From assembly GCF_019649055.1 (NCBI RefSeq), contig NW_026570232.1:1736001-1800000 (forward strand): 64,000 nucleotides of DNA, read 5' to 3'. Under the pieces are notes generated by a model, which was given only the letters and a program-made list of their open reading frames with translations, ran no database searches and was not told where the DNA came from. Within the stretch, counting starts at the first letter, position 1. The number at the start of each line of letters is the position of its first letter. Position numbers and translations under genes: made by a program. This stretch comes from Paramacrobiotus metropolitanus (taxonomy: Eukaryota > Tardigrada > Eutardigrada > Parachela > Macrobiotidae). This document shows positions 38,261 to 48,510 of the stretch, piece after piece.

Positions 38261-39751
38261 ATGGACCAGTACATTCGCGTCCTGGATGAAACGGATGAAA
38301 TTCTCAGTGTTGCCGAACTTCCGGAAGATTTGTTAATAGATGTTTTCCAGTGTCTGGATTCCCACGAGCACCTCGTACTGAAAAGGTTTGCACTTGTAGG
38401 CTTGGGTGAAGCTACATATGCTGCCACAACTCTCTTACCTAATATAAATAAACGTAGCGAAACATAAAATTAATTTTCATAACTACATAGAAGTGCAGTA
38501 TAGTCTACCATGGTTATAAGAAAAAATGGTATGTAATTTATTGCTGTTGCCGTCATGTGCAAATAGAAGCATCTACAGATTATATATATATATTTGCATG
38601 CTTACAGATAGTCTGATAGGCGATTTTCACCAGTGCGATACTTGTACATAGTTATTTAGTGTAATAATATTATAATGATGCATTATCATGTTCACTCGTA
38701 TTTCATCGTCAGTATCAACTTGAGTCTTCATTGCGTTAACAAAACTACTGCAAGCTACAGTCTGTCATTACAGCATGTTAATTTGCGCAGAGTGTGTCGA
38801 GCCTGGGAATATTTGCTGAATTCCGGAACATTCACAACGGAAATTTTCATTAACTTCTCAAAACCAATAACCGGCAACGCGCATTTTGATCAGACCACTG
38901 CTAACAATATTCTGAAGTGCATGACATTCGCCAACGTTTGCCGCTCAACAGCCCAGCGCTTAATTATTCTGGGTCCTTTTCGGACCGATCGCGCAGTACT
39001 CTCGCCCGCGGAAGTGCAAATCCAGGAAATGATGTTCCGCAACATACACCGCGCCGTCCGCCAGTCGCCGGACTTCTGGAATCCAGCCAACCGTAAAGGT
39101 CACTTCGTGCTGCATCTCGCCGGCGTCGCGGCGCCGTATTTTCATTTGAACATGTTGGTGCAGAATTTACTGACACGGGCTACGTGTATTCGATATCGTC
39201 TGGAGGACGTGGTAGTCACCAACATTTTCGGGGAGAACGATAGCGCGAACGGCAGTCGCTGTTGGACGGACGCCGGTGTCGTGATTGCCAGAGGAGGCGG
39301 TAGAGTACAGCGGCGGGACGAGTTTATCGAGCAGCTGGCGGATTTGATTGAACGGGACATAGCGCCGGTTGGCGTTCGAGAACTGGAGATGCTGAAAATC
39401 TTGGTGCGGGGGGAACTGCTCTACGGACAGCAGAATGCACGCCGAACCGTTTTACAGACCATCAAAATGTATGCTACGTACAGGAGTTTCAGCACTCGTG
39501 GCTGTCGATTGTCGTTTATACCAGCAGCCTTAATTAGGCTGATCTGCTTTTGCAATTTTAAGATGTTCGGCAATTAATTAAGCGATGCAAAAGCTAAGCA
39601 TGTTATTGCTTGCAGGTTTGAGCCCGGTCTGCAAAAGATTACCGCTCAGCAACTGGCCAGCCTGAATTTGACCGGTTTGAAGAAGACAACGCTCCGTGCT
39701 GTTTGGGATGAAGTATCCAAGTTAAATTTGATTTTTCACGCTTGTGGGTAG
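38261..39751 (+). CDS. F-box domain protein
   Basis: Likely a substrate-recognition subunit of an SCF ubiquitin ligase. Exons 38261-38395, 38774-39477 and 39616-39751 join in phase (0, then 2) to give 324 residues, TAG at 39749-39751. The F-box is at the N-terminus and is split by the first intron: LPEDLLIDVFQCLDSHEHL, then VNLRRVCRAWEYLLNSG, matching the usual LP..LL..IF..L...DL......VC..W pattern. The middle, about 230 residues (from FTTEIFINFSKP to RELEMLKILVRGELLYGQQ), has no repeat or domain I recognise; it is not obviously leucine-rich, WD40 or Kelch. The last exon begins FEPGLQKITAQQLASLNL. A donor at ag|gtttgc (38385) is an alternative first splice but leaves the phase wrong. Confidence 0.82.
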
Positions 39752-40107
39752 TCTTGCCAAATGCTGACAAAGCTTGGGATCGTTATTCTTTTTAATGTTT
39801 TAATCTTGCGCCGCTTACATGAATGAGTTGCCTGCAATATTTGTAACGGGAGCATTTATACAGATTACTGTACATGTATGTACACTGTAGTTATGTACAG
39901 AATACAGTATGTCATTATTGTGGACTTGTGATATTATAGGACACCATCGCAATTCGGGATGAAGTGTATTATGTGTCAAAATGATGGGAACTGCGTAATT
40001 CTGAGTTTAACCAATGTTAATGTGTGGCCCTAGCATAACACGCAGCTGGCCCTAGCATAACACCCTAGCATACAACCGGAGAAGTACTGCCTGGATGCTG
40101 CTGTAGA

Positions 40108-40931
40108 ATGGCAAGAAACAACCCAAAAGACTTCCCATCCCCTGATGCGAGAAAACTCCAGAAAGCATGGGATGAGCCCATAGTCGTAAGCACCGTACAA
40201 CGAGTGCAAACGGCAATCGGGAATGACCTCTCCGGTCAAGCGCGGTTCCTGGGTGTCAGCACAAAGGAAAATGGAGCGTGGCTGGGAGCACTCCCAGCCG
40301 CCTCACTGGGCAATCTCCTCACCGATTCCGCGGTCAGGATCGCCGGTCATTACCTCACACCGTTGTGTCTGCGGGGATTGGGCGGATGCCCGCGGCTACC
40401 ACGCCCTCAGCTGCAAGAAAAGCCGTGGAAGAATTCCTACCCATAAATGTCTGAACGCTATCTGGAAGCGCAGTCTCGCCTCCGCCGGCTTCGAAAGCGA
40501 ATTGGAGCCACAAGGTATCTGCCCAACAAGTAACAAGCGCCCTGACGGTGTTACGCTGACACCATGGGAAAGAGGGCGAATGTTGGCAAGGGACGCCACG
40601 TGTGTTAACACCATGGCCATTTCGCACATCTACACGTGCGGGAGCGGCGGCAGCACAGGCCGAGCAAAGCAAGGCGGAAAAATACCGGGACATCACTCCG
40701 AACTACCTTTTCAGCGCCTTGGGCTTCGAGACGGTTGGACCGCCCGGACCGGAAGCAACTCGCATGATGACAGTAGTTGGACAGAAGATTCAACAGGAAA
40801 CCGGCGAAAAGCGGGCCATCGAAATCCAACGAGGCAATGCGGCATCTATCCTGGGAACGGCACCGATGGGGGCAAATTTAGATCAAATGTTCTCTGTGAT
40901 TAGGCCGCATGAGTCAGTTGATGCTGTGTAA
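40108..40931 (+). pseudogene. Degenerate 3' end of a non-LTR retrotransposon with restriction-like endonuclease (R2/NeSL-type)
   Basis: The C-terminal part of a reverse-transcriptase polyprotein survives in three reading frames. Frame 1 (40108-40345) has SGQARFLGVSTKENGAWLGA and LTDSAVRIA. Frame 2 (about 40365-40640) has the zinc-finger-like CVCGDWADARGYHALSC, GRIPTHKCLN, and RPDGVTLTPWERGRMLARDA, which resembles the PD...D catalytic core of restriction-like endonucleases in R2-type elements. Frame 3 (about 40640-40931) continues AAAQAEQSKAEKYRDITP and ends RPHESVDAV-stop. At least two frameshifts, near 40345-40365 and 40630-40650, make it inactive. The upstream reverse transcriptase is absent, as expected of a 5'-truncated insertion. 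An AATAAA at 40977-40982 follows. Confidence 0.8.
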
Positions 40932-41232
40932 TAAGTGAAGTTTCTTGAGCGTTTAAAATGAAGTTTATACCAGCCGAATAAAAAGTACTATGTTACACGC
41001 AGCTCCGAAACAACAACACGCCGAAACGCCGATTACTCCAGCTTTCTCAGGTAGCCGCTCGACGCGCTGGTTGACTCGGTCGCTTTCAGTTTGTTTTCGA
41101 CCAGAGCAGACGAAACGAAGGTACGAAGTGAAAAGTGGAAAAAACTATTCTACGAGTATCTACTATAATTTATAATTCAAACTTGGAGAACCCTTATTTA
41201 CGTATTCATTGATCCTTGTTTTATCTTTCACA

Positions 41233-43307
41233 ATGATGGATTCGGATAATGAGAGACCGTTTAATCGCAGAGATCGGGTATGGATGTGACAGTCAACTAG
41301 AGAAAGCTCGCCTAGCGTTTCTTCCCGCTTTGCGTAGGTGATGCTGCAAATTCCCGATGATTTTCTTCGCATTCCCACACCTGCTGGCCAGTCGGATGAT
41401 CAGCGTCCTCGAAGCCAGGTACAACTTTTGTAGTTTTCTGTTGATCAAAAACATATCATTAGCTTCCGGGCATCGGTTCACCCTTTGCAATAACTTACCG
41501 TGATCATGCTGTCTTTTGTCAGATCATGTTTTTAAGATTGTTTATTTCAGTCACAAAATGCGGCACAACCGCAAGTTGTCCGTACAGCTAACCCACGCGC
41601 AAATGCCGTGCAACAGGGAAAGCTAAGTGTTACTATTGCTCAGGTATGGCTGTAATTTTTAAAACAAAACTGGAAACATATATTATATTGATATACATAT
41701 TGCACTTTCTGTTTCTGTGTGGCTCTCAGTACGAGTAGAAATTTAAAATTTAATTAATACCATACTTTTAATTTAAAACCATTTAATTTATGTCGAGACA
41801 TTAAATTTTTGTTTACTGTTGTTGCGTCTACTCTTCCTGGATAGTTTCAAAAGCTCACATTAAGACTAATCATTAAGACGCAGTATTTCTACTTGCAGGC
41901 CAAACTTGGGAAAAATTATGGCTTGACTCGAATGGTAAACTAATTTATACTAATATACTCGCACAGTACTAGACTAATAAAACTGAAATGCTCGCGAATT
42001 CGGAATCGATCATTTGCGTGCGTACTGATTCTTTGAGCTTTTTCGGGTCTTGATATCTCGGGCCTGGATTTTTTCCTTATTGTTTTCGACGCACGACAGT
42101 AGTTATTTGTTTCATGTTTCAGGATCCATATGCTCGCATACGTATTGGACATTATGTGTTTGAAACGGAAACCGACGCCAATGGCGCCACTAACCCGCGC
42201 TGGGACAAGACGTTTCAGTGGTGAGCGAAAATCGACAGATTAAACAAAAGAAATTTTAGAACTGTCTGTTGTTTGCATTTTGTACGAGGTAAGTTAGTAA
42301 AACAAATAATGTGATATGATTCTGCCTAAAAATTCCGTATTGTACAAGATTCCTTTGCAGTTATGTTCCCCAAGGGATTAACTCTGTGTACGTGGAGGTT
42401 TTCGATGAGGTATGCAGTATGCTTGATGTGTGGCATCACTGATTCAGATTGTATTTCATTCTCTAATAAAACTGGAACGTTTTGATGTCTGTTAAGAAAT
42501 AAATTACGGAAACTCGGACTTGATGCTAACTGTTTAGCAATCGGGCTGACAACCATTCATAGTGCACCTCGAGAGCGAATTTTCAGATTAATGTGCATGA
42601 AATTGAACATGACTGGATGTCTACGGAGAGTGTTTGGGTTTTAGCGCACCTTCGGAATGGACGAGAGAATTGCATGGGGCCATTTCACGATTCCCCAACG
42701 AGTTTTCGAAGGAGATGCCCTGGATGACTGGTTTCCATTGAGCGGAAAGCAAGGCGATCAAAAGTGAGGAAATTTTTACTAGCGCTAGCTGTTAACTGCA
42801 TTTATTTATTGTTGGGCGTGGTAATTATAAATCTTGTGATACTTTTGTACTTTATAGGGAAGGGATGGTTGAGATTGTTTTCTCTTACGAAATTGTACAA
42901 ACCGTACCTTCGTACACCATACCCGGTGGAGTGGTTATGATGCCCCGACAAGCACCTTACGGAGCGCTGCCTATGGCGCCACGCGTTCCCTACACCGTGC
43001 CAACTGCCGGTAAGGACAACGGGCATCTTTAGTGCTTTCGTTTTCTTCTAACCGTAACGTCATACAATGCGTAAACGACGGGGAGACTGTTTATGACCGT
43101 CGGATTGAAATTGTTTGTTTTGCGCCGTTTACAGTGGCGCAGCAGCAAGCGGCTATGATGCCGATCCAGATAACGGATAACGATGTGAAGCAGGTGAAGG
43201 AGATGTTTCCCAATATCGACGAGGATGTTATCCGATCGATCCTGGAGGAGAAGAATGGTCACAAACAGGCCGCGATCAACGCGCTGCTCTCTATGACGGA
43301 GACGTGA
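41233..43307 (+). CDS. Tollip: Toll-interacting protein (Tollip) homologue
   Basis: This is an endosomal ubiquitin-binding adaptor that damps Toll/IL-1 signalling and helps sort cargo. Nine exons: 41233-41277, 41338-41418, 41551-41643, 41899-41934, 42123-42220, 42361-42409, 42645-42763, 42858-43009 and 43135-43307. All phases agree and give 281 residues (the vertebrate protein is about 274). N-terminal LQIPDDFLRI matches the vertebrate LPQDFLRI segment. The C2 domain follows: KLSVTIAQAKLGKNYGLTRM, DPYARIRIGHYVFETETDAN, NPRWDKTF, VYVEVFDE, MDERIAWGHFTIP and DDWFPLSG. After a Pro-rich linker with ALPMAPRVPYTVPTA, the C-terminal CUE domain reads VKEMFPNIDEDVIRSILEEK then AAINALLSM, with the MFP and terminal Leu-Leu needed for ubiquitin binding. 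The start at 41233 is chosen because it splices in phase. A weaker alternative is the ATG at 41341. Confidence 0.93.
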
Positions 43308-43407
43308 GCACTGCGCCTGCTTTTTTCTTTTTGTGGTCCTGTCAACACCGCATTGATCTTGATTTCCGTTGATTTGGTTCTTTTTATGCACTTTCCGGTA
43401 GCGGTTT

Positions 43408-44306
43408 ATGATTAGCTCTTTTTTTATTTTTACTACCTTGCGCAGTCTGTTTGTGAATTGGTTGAGTTCAGTCATTTTGTTGATCTTGTGCCATGCCATG
43501 TTTATTTTTAGTGCCATGCCTGTTTGTGTTCTAAAGCAGCTGTATGTACATTTCACAGTTGATGTAAAATTTTACGGCCAGCACTGTTATTTCTTTATCG
43601 TTGAGCTGCGGTTCGTACAAAAACAAGTTGCGTATTTCACTTTCACAAGAAGCAGACAGTCAGACACTTCTATGAGGACTGGTCAATACACTTACCAATC
43701 CTTCAGTTCACCTCAGTTTCAGGAATGTTTTTGCTGCGCTCGATCCGCTAGGCACACGGAAATTTGCAAATTTGTGATGAAATGTTTTTCCTGGTACGGC
43801 CATTTCAGTAATTTAACTTTTCAATTGGTTTTGAAACTGAAGAAACAGTAGCATTAGCAATAAAAAGTTAAAAACTACTCATGGTCAGTAGGTGCGGTAA
43901 CTGTGGAAGGTGTGCATTGCGGTTGCGACGTGTCGCATGAAAATTAATCAGGGCGGCAACTAGAAGGGGAAGTTTAAACAGATCTTTTTGAACTTACAGT
44001 ACGCAAACCGTTTAGTTGTCTGTTATCATGTTTTGATCAAAACAGCACAAAATTTTTACTGTCAACCATAAAATGATAAATGTGATATTGTTTATTGCTG
44101 CATATACTTTGGATTGTGCTCGTTCCAGGAGAAGGAATTTGCAGAGTGGAGGCGAAACCGTAGCTCGAGAAGCTCGAGACCGTAGCTTGTCCTGGTATAA
44201 ATGTTACGTCAGTCATAAGTCACAAGTGGCATGCGAGAACGGAGTACTACGTACTGCTAAAATCGGATAAATTCACGGTTGGACAGGAACAAAAGTGTTA
44301 TTTACA
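43408..44306. other. Tollip 3' UTR and TCP11 upstream region
   Basis: A 147-codon frame from 43408 to 43851 lies directly after Tollip and is hydrophobic and T-rich. I take it to be UTR, since it has no motif and no codon bias. An AATAAA at 43859-43864, about 550 nt past the Tollip stop, is a plausible polyadenylation signal. The remainder should hold the TCP11 promoter. Confidence 0.5.
43859..43864 (+). promoter_or_regulatory. Candidate polyadenylation signal for Tollip
   Basis: Canonical AATAAA about 550 nt after the Tollip stop codon and before the next gene. Based on motif and position only. Confidence 0.4.
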
Positions 44307-47300
44307 ATGGATGAGAAAGCTGCTGATGATGATTCCATTTCCCGCTCGTCAGTGGATACCCAGGGCACCCCCTCATCGCCAGTACCAGCCTCGCTGAAAC
44401 GTGTTACAGATGAAACGGGAAGAGCACCTCCGAATTCTCCTGCCAAGCTTCCCTCCAGCAGCAGCCATCCGCAGCCAGGTTAGTGCCTCCGCGCGTGCTT
44501 TGTCAGTCGCGCCGTACGTGTTTTGAAAGGGTGTTTTGAAGGCAGACTTGCTGTCTTAACTAACCGTTTCTCCAAATCGGACTAGTAGTCAGGTTTGATG
44601 AATGTCTGATGGATGTGCATGATCATGTGGTTGGTGCATTTGTTGAAGCTTAAGATGTACATAATTACTGCACCTTTCTTACTGAGCTAGTATATTCAGC
44701 CAGAAGTGGAAGTGTTTATTGCAGGACAGTCGTCGCCCGTGCGGATTCCCGGCGCTGCCTCGCCCACTCGTTCCCCGTTCGACCTGCGCAATTCGCCCGA
44801 AGCCGTCGGAATGGAGCGCTTGCAGAAGATGATCCTGGCGCACGAGATCGCGCTGAACGATCAGTTCCGCTTGGAGAATCTGGCTTCCCCGCCACCACCC
44901 AATACGTACGCGCAGCGTTTTGTAGTGATGCCGTTTCGCCACGCTGAAATCAATCGCAGCGAATCAGATTTCTCAGTACTGCATAGTAATATTTTGCATG
45001 CTGCAGAATGGAAGCGCACATCCGGGAAACTATTCACCAGGCATTCTGGGATGCGCTGCAGACAAGCCTCAACGAAATTCCGCCCAACTATTCCCACGCT
45101 CTGGTACAGTACTTACGAAAGAGCTGCAGGCTGCTAGTTATCTTACTGTTCTGCTGGTGTGTCTAGATTTTATTGGAAGAAATTCGCGAGGTGAGTGAAT
45201 GGATTCTGGAAAGCTGGATTTGCGAATATCGATGGAAAATAATGAAGGATGGTGGTGTTGTAGACATTGCTGTCGTTTCTGCCAAGAAGTCAGAATTCCC
45301 TGTCGGAGCTAATCAAAAGCAACCTGGACATGGCTCATATCCGAGAACGGGCAGAACTGGGCGTGTTGGACATTAAAGAAGTTGCTGGATTTATCATCGA
45401 AACTATGGGCAAACTCTGTGCTCCCGGTAAGTTGATGTTCCTGAAAACGCTGCAGCTTTCTAAGAAATAGAAAGCGTTCGTATGGAAAAAACTTCGTACA
45501 TGTTATTGATTGAGTTCGCAGCAGTTTTTTTATCAGTGGAGGACTGCAATCATATGATTCAGTCATCGGTGTATGTTGTTCTCCTAGATTTCTTGCTTTG
45601 CATTTGGCTTCGGAATGTTTTTACATGCAACTACCTTTGTTGAAGATTAGTCCTGCGTGACTTGACACTGATATTGCGTGTCTGTTTAGCGAGAGACGAA
45701 GAAATTCGGAAGTTGTCTACTATTGACGATACCGTGGAACTGTTCAAGTAAGCGCAGTTAGTGGACGTGTAGTGTACAAGTTTAATACCAGTACCGATTA
45801 TTCTGCTGCTGTTATTGTAATAGATTGCAGCTGTTGTATATGTTCCACTGTGTTGGACCACTAATAACTGTATTGGAATTTAGAGAAGTTTTCCGCGTGC
45901 TGGAAGAGATGAAATTCGATATGCTGAACTTCACCTTGTCGCAGGTGAAACCCATCATTGACCAGCATGCCGTGGAATATGAGCAACAGATGTTTGATGA
46001 GTTCCTCGCTACACAACCGGGTATTAAATGCCTATAGAACAGCAACTTCCTCATATCAAAAAATCCATATTGGATTGATGTATACTTCATTATAGGTTGT
46101 ATGTTCTCTTGTGGGTTGTAAACTTGTAATACAGATAAACGTCGCTTGGAAGTTCTTGCACACATACTATAATTTACATCACTATAGTATAATTTATAAT
46201 ATATTGCGAATTATGCGATTTTATTCTATATTTTGGTTAACTTGATGAACTGGACCAGTTTGGTGGCCTTGGGTTATTAGCATGCTGAAAAGTGATTGAG
46301 CTGACTTACAAAATTTATTTTCTAGATCCGCTTCATATCACTAAGGAGTGGCTGCGTGAAACAGCACGAGAACTCCTCAGAGAAGCCGAAACCCAGCCTC
46401 CACCGCAAAGCACTTCACAGAGCCTTTGGAAGGTAACTCCCACCCGGCTGCTGCGCACCGCCTTCTTGAATTTGCTGGATGGTCATTTGGAGGTGTATCC
46501 TGAAGTAAATTACCCGAAGACTGCGTATTTTACTTATTGTAGAGAACGTAGTATTTTATTTACTGTTGAAATTATTGTTGGATAATTTGGAGCTTCGTAC
46601 ATAGACCCTTGTGGCGGATATCGCACGGATAGAGGCCGTCCAGCTGCAGTTGGACATCGCTCTCCTGACCGCCGCTGTGATATTGGTAACATGGAATAAT
46701 CTGGGGAGCTTTCTCGGTCGTTTGGCGGATTTCAAGAGCAAGTTAAAGGAAGAAGTCAGGATTCTATTGGAGACACATGCCGTACGTGGCGACGATACGC
46801 TGGGCCAGATAGCGGAGCATATTGTCGAGCAGGTGAAGAAAGCGCTGCCGGAAAATGTTGCGGGAGAAAGTCATTGTGCAACTGCTTTAGCTGGACTGAA
46901 GGAGCAGATTGTTGCGCTGACAAATGCGGATCACGCCGTTCGACAACTTCTAGGTACATTATTATGGCAAAACGACCAGCTTTTCTACTTATTAGTTTTG
47001 ACAATTGTCAATTACGTAGTGGGATCTTGCTCTTTATATTACATAGTGGGATAGTATGAAGTTCTGAAAATAAATAATACAACCAAATGAACCAACAACT
47101 GCAGATATTTCTACCACAATGTCTGCAGATGTTGGTTCACTTGGTTCTGAAATACATTATAGTACATCTAATGTATTTTAATAGTTTTACATTGTCATAC
47201 ATTCACATTATAGTACATCTAGTATGCACGTTAGCATATTAAATTAAAATATGAATAATTAAAATATAAAGCATTGATTCGTGCAGTAGAAAGTGGTTTC

Positions 47301-47661
47301 TAATATCGGTTTCTTTCGATCATATCATTCGGCTTAGAATATTCATAGTGGTGTTCTTATCATATGCCTTAGATTTTAGAATACAGGTGTTTCTGAGATT
47401 GTTCGAATCTGCGACCAGCTTCACTTGTAAAGTTGTGTGTTGTGGTTTGCAGTGAAGCGACTAAAGGAATTCGGAACTGCGATCCTTACCTCTACAGCGC
47501 GCGGGGTTCCACCGGCACTGGCTGTTGTGGAAAACGAAGTGACTCATGCCATTGGAATGTTCGCCAAGATTGTCTCACGAAATCAGATGGTTTTCGGAAA
47601 GCATTACACGCGGATTATTTCTCAGTTGGCTGATGAACTTCACTTGCGGCAAGCTTCGTAG
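44307..47661 (+). CDS. TCP11-like: T-complex protein 11 (TCP11) family protein
   Basis: TCP11 proteins are helical proteins; the mammalian founder acts in sperm signalling and its relatives are broadly expressed. Ten exons: 44307-44478, 44725-44905, 45007-45103, 45167-45190, 45264-45426, 45690-45747, 45884-46020, 46326-46504, 46605-46953 and 47453-47661. Phases all agree, for 522 residues, close to the family size. Landmarks match vertebrate TCP11 in order: IHQAFWDALQTSL, NYSHAL, ILLEEIRE followed by LLSFLPRSQNSL, ERAELGVLDI, LCAP-ARDEEI, FRVLEEMKFDMLNFTL, DQHAVEYEQQMFDEFLATQP, EWLRETARELL, and at the end KRLKEFGTAI and QMVFGKHYTRII. The N-terminal 100 residues are Ser/Pro-rich and probably disordered. 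The start is the ATG at 44307 because the frame just upstream begins only with GTG. The 24-nt exon 45167-45190 is short but fits both family and phase. Confidence 0.92.
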
Positions 47662-48510
47662 ATAGCTTTAACCGTCCTGCTTCTTCTCTCCTGGTCGTGC
47701 AATCATTGATGTACTTGTACAGATTGAAATGGATTTTTTTAATAACGTGTGCTTTTGCGAATCGGTTTCTGTATTGTTTCCTATCCTGGTGTAATGTTTC
47801 TATCTTTCTACGAAGTTGATCATTTAATTATCGTAAATGCGGTGCGCTGATTGCGTTTAAAGTAAGAAATCTGAATGGAGAAAGCTGTATTTCTGATTTC
47901 TTTGGAGAATCTGCGGAAAACCTCTACCCGGCATTTCTTTGCGAAATTTTTTATTGACTAAAATTGCATACTACATAGAACAAAAAATTGCATATCTATA
48001 TACAGTAAACTTCCCAGTGTCTGGTATTCGCCCGAAATCAGAGCTCACTTCCAAAAGCGAAGCAGCAGTAGTACTTACGTCATTCGTATCAGACGTTGGG
48101 CAGAATAGTACTCCTGATTTTAGTAATTTTTTGCCTAGAGTGATTTCTACTCAATGACAAATGCATGAACGTGTTTGGAATAACTTTATCTCTAATATTT
48201 GATTTATTTCCACGCTTTTAACGGCTTTATTAACCCAATGGTCCCAATCGATCTAATACGGCGCTACTTTGTTGTTTCAAATGAGCGGTCTTGTAGTAAC
48301 CGTGGAGGGACGGCAGCTACTTGGCCCATCCGAAACGTGTCGGTGCCGTTTGAACTCGCAGATGCCGTTCGTTCACTTCGTTGCGTTCGTGCCATAGTGA
48401 AGAGTCTGAAGACAGCTGGTGCCACTTTTGGCAGCTTTCTCATTTTAGCCAGTTTTATTTTGGCAGCCGTCTGACTTCATATCGTTTAATCTTTCCCTGG
48501 CAGGCTGGCC
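47662..48510. other. Intergenic region between TCP11 and the PRDM cluster
   Basis: TCP11 3' UTR followed by AT-rich DNA and, from about 48230, a more GC-rich part likely to be the promoter and 5' UTR of the first PRDM gene. A good acceptor (tttccctggcag at 48491-48502) just before the ATG at 48511 suggests an upstream non-coding exon. The frame 48199-48474 has no motif. Confidence 0.45.

Noticed and set aside
43029-43556. 175-codon minus-strand open frame
   Set aside because: It is antisense to the Tollip CUE exon and UTR, and its composition is basic and low-complexity, as expected of a shadow frame.
43408-43851. 147-codon plus-strand open frame after Tollip
   Set aside because: T-rich, hydrophobic, no motif, directly downstream of a finished gene and just ahead of an AATAAA; best read as 3' UTR.
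48199-48474. 91-codon frame upstream of PRDM gene A
   Set aside because: No motif; likely 5' UTR or promoter DNA, with an acceptor just before the true ATG.
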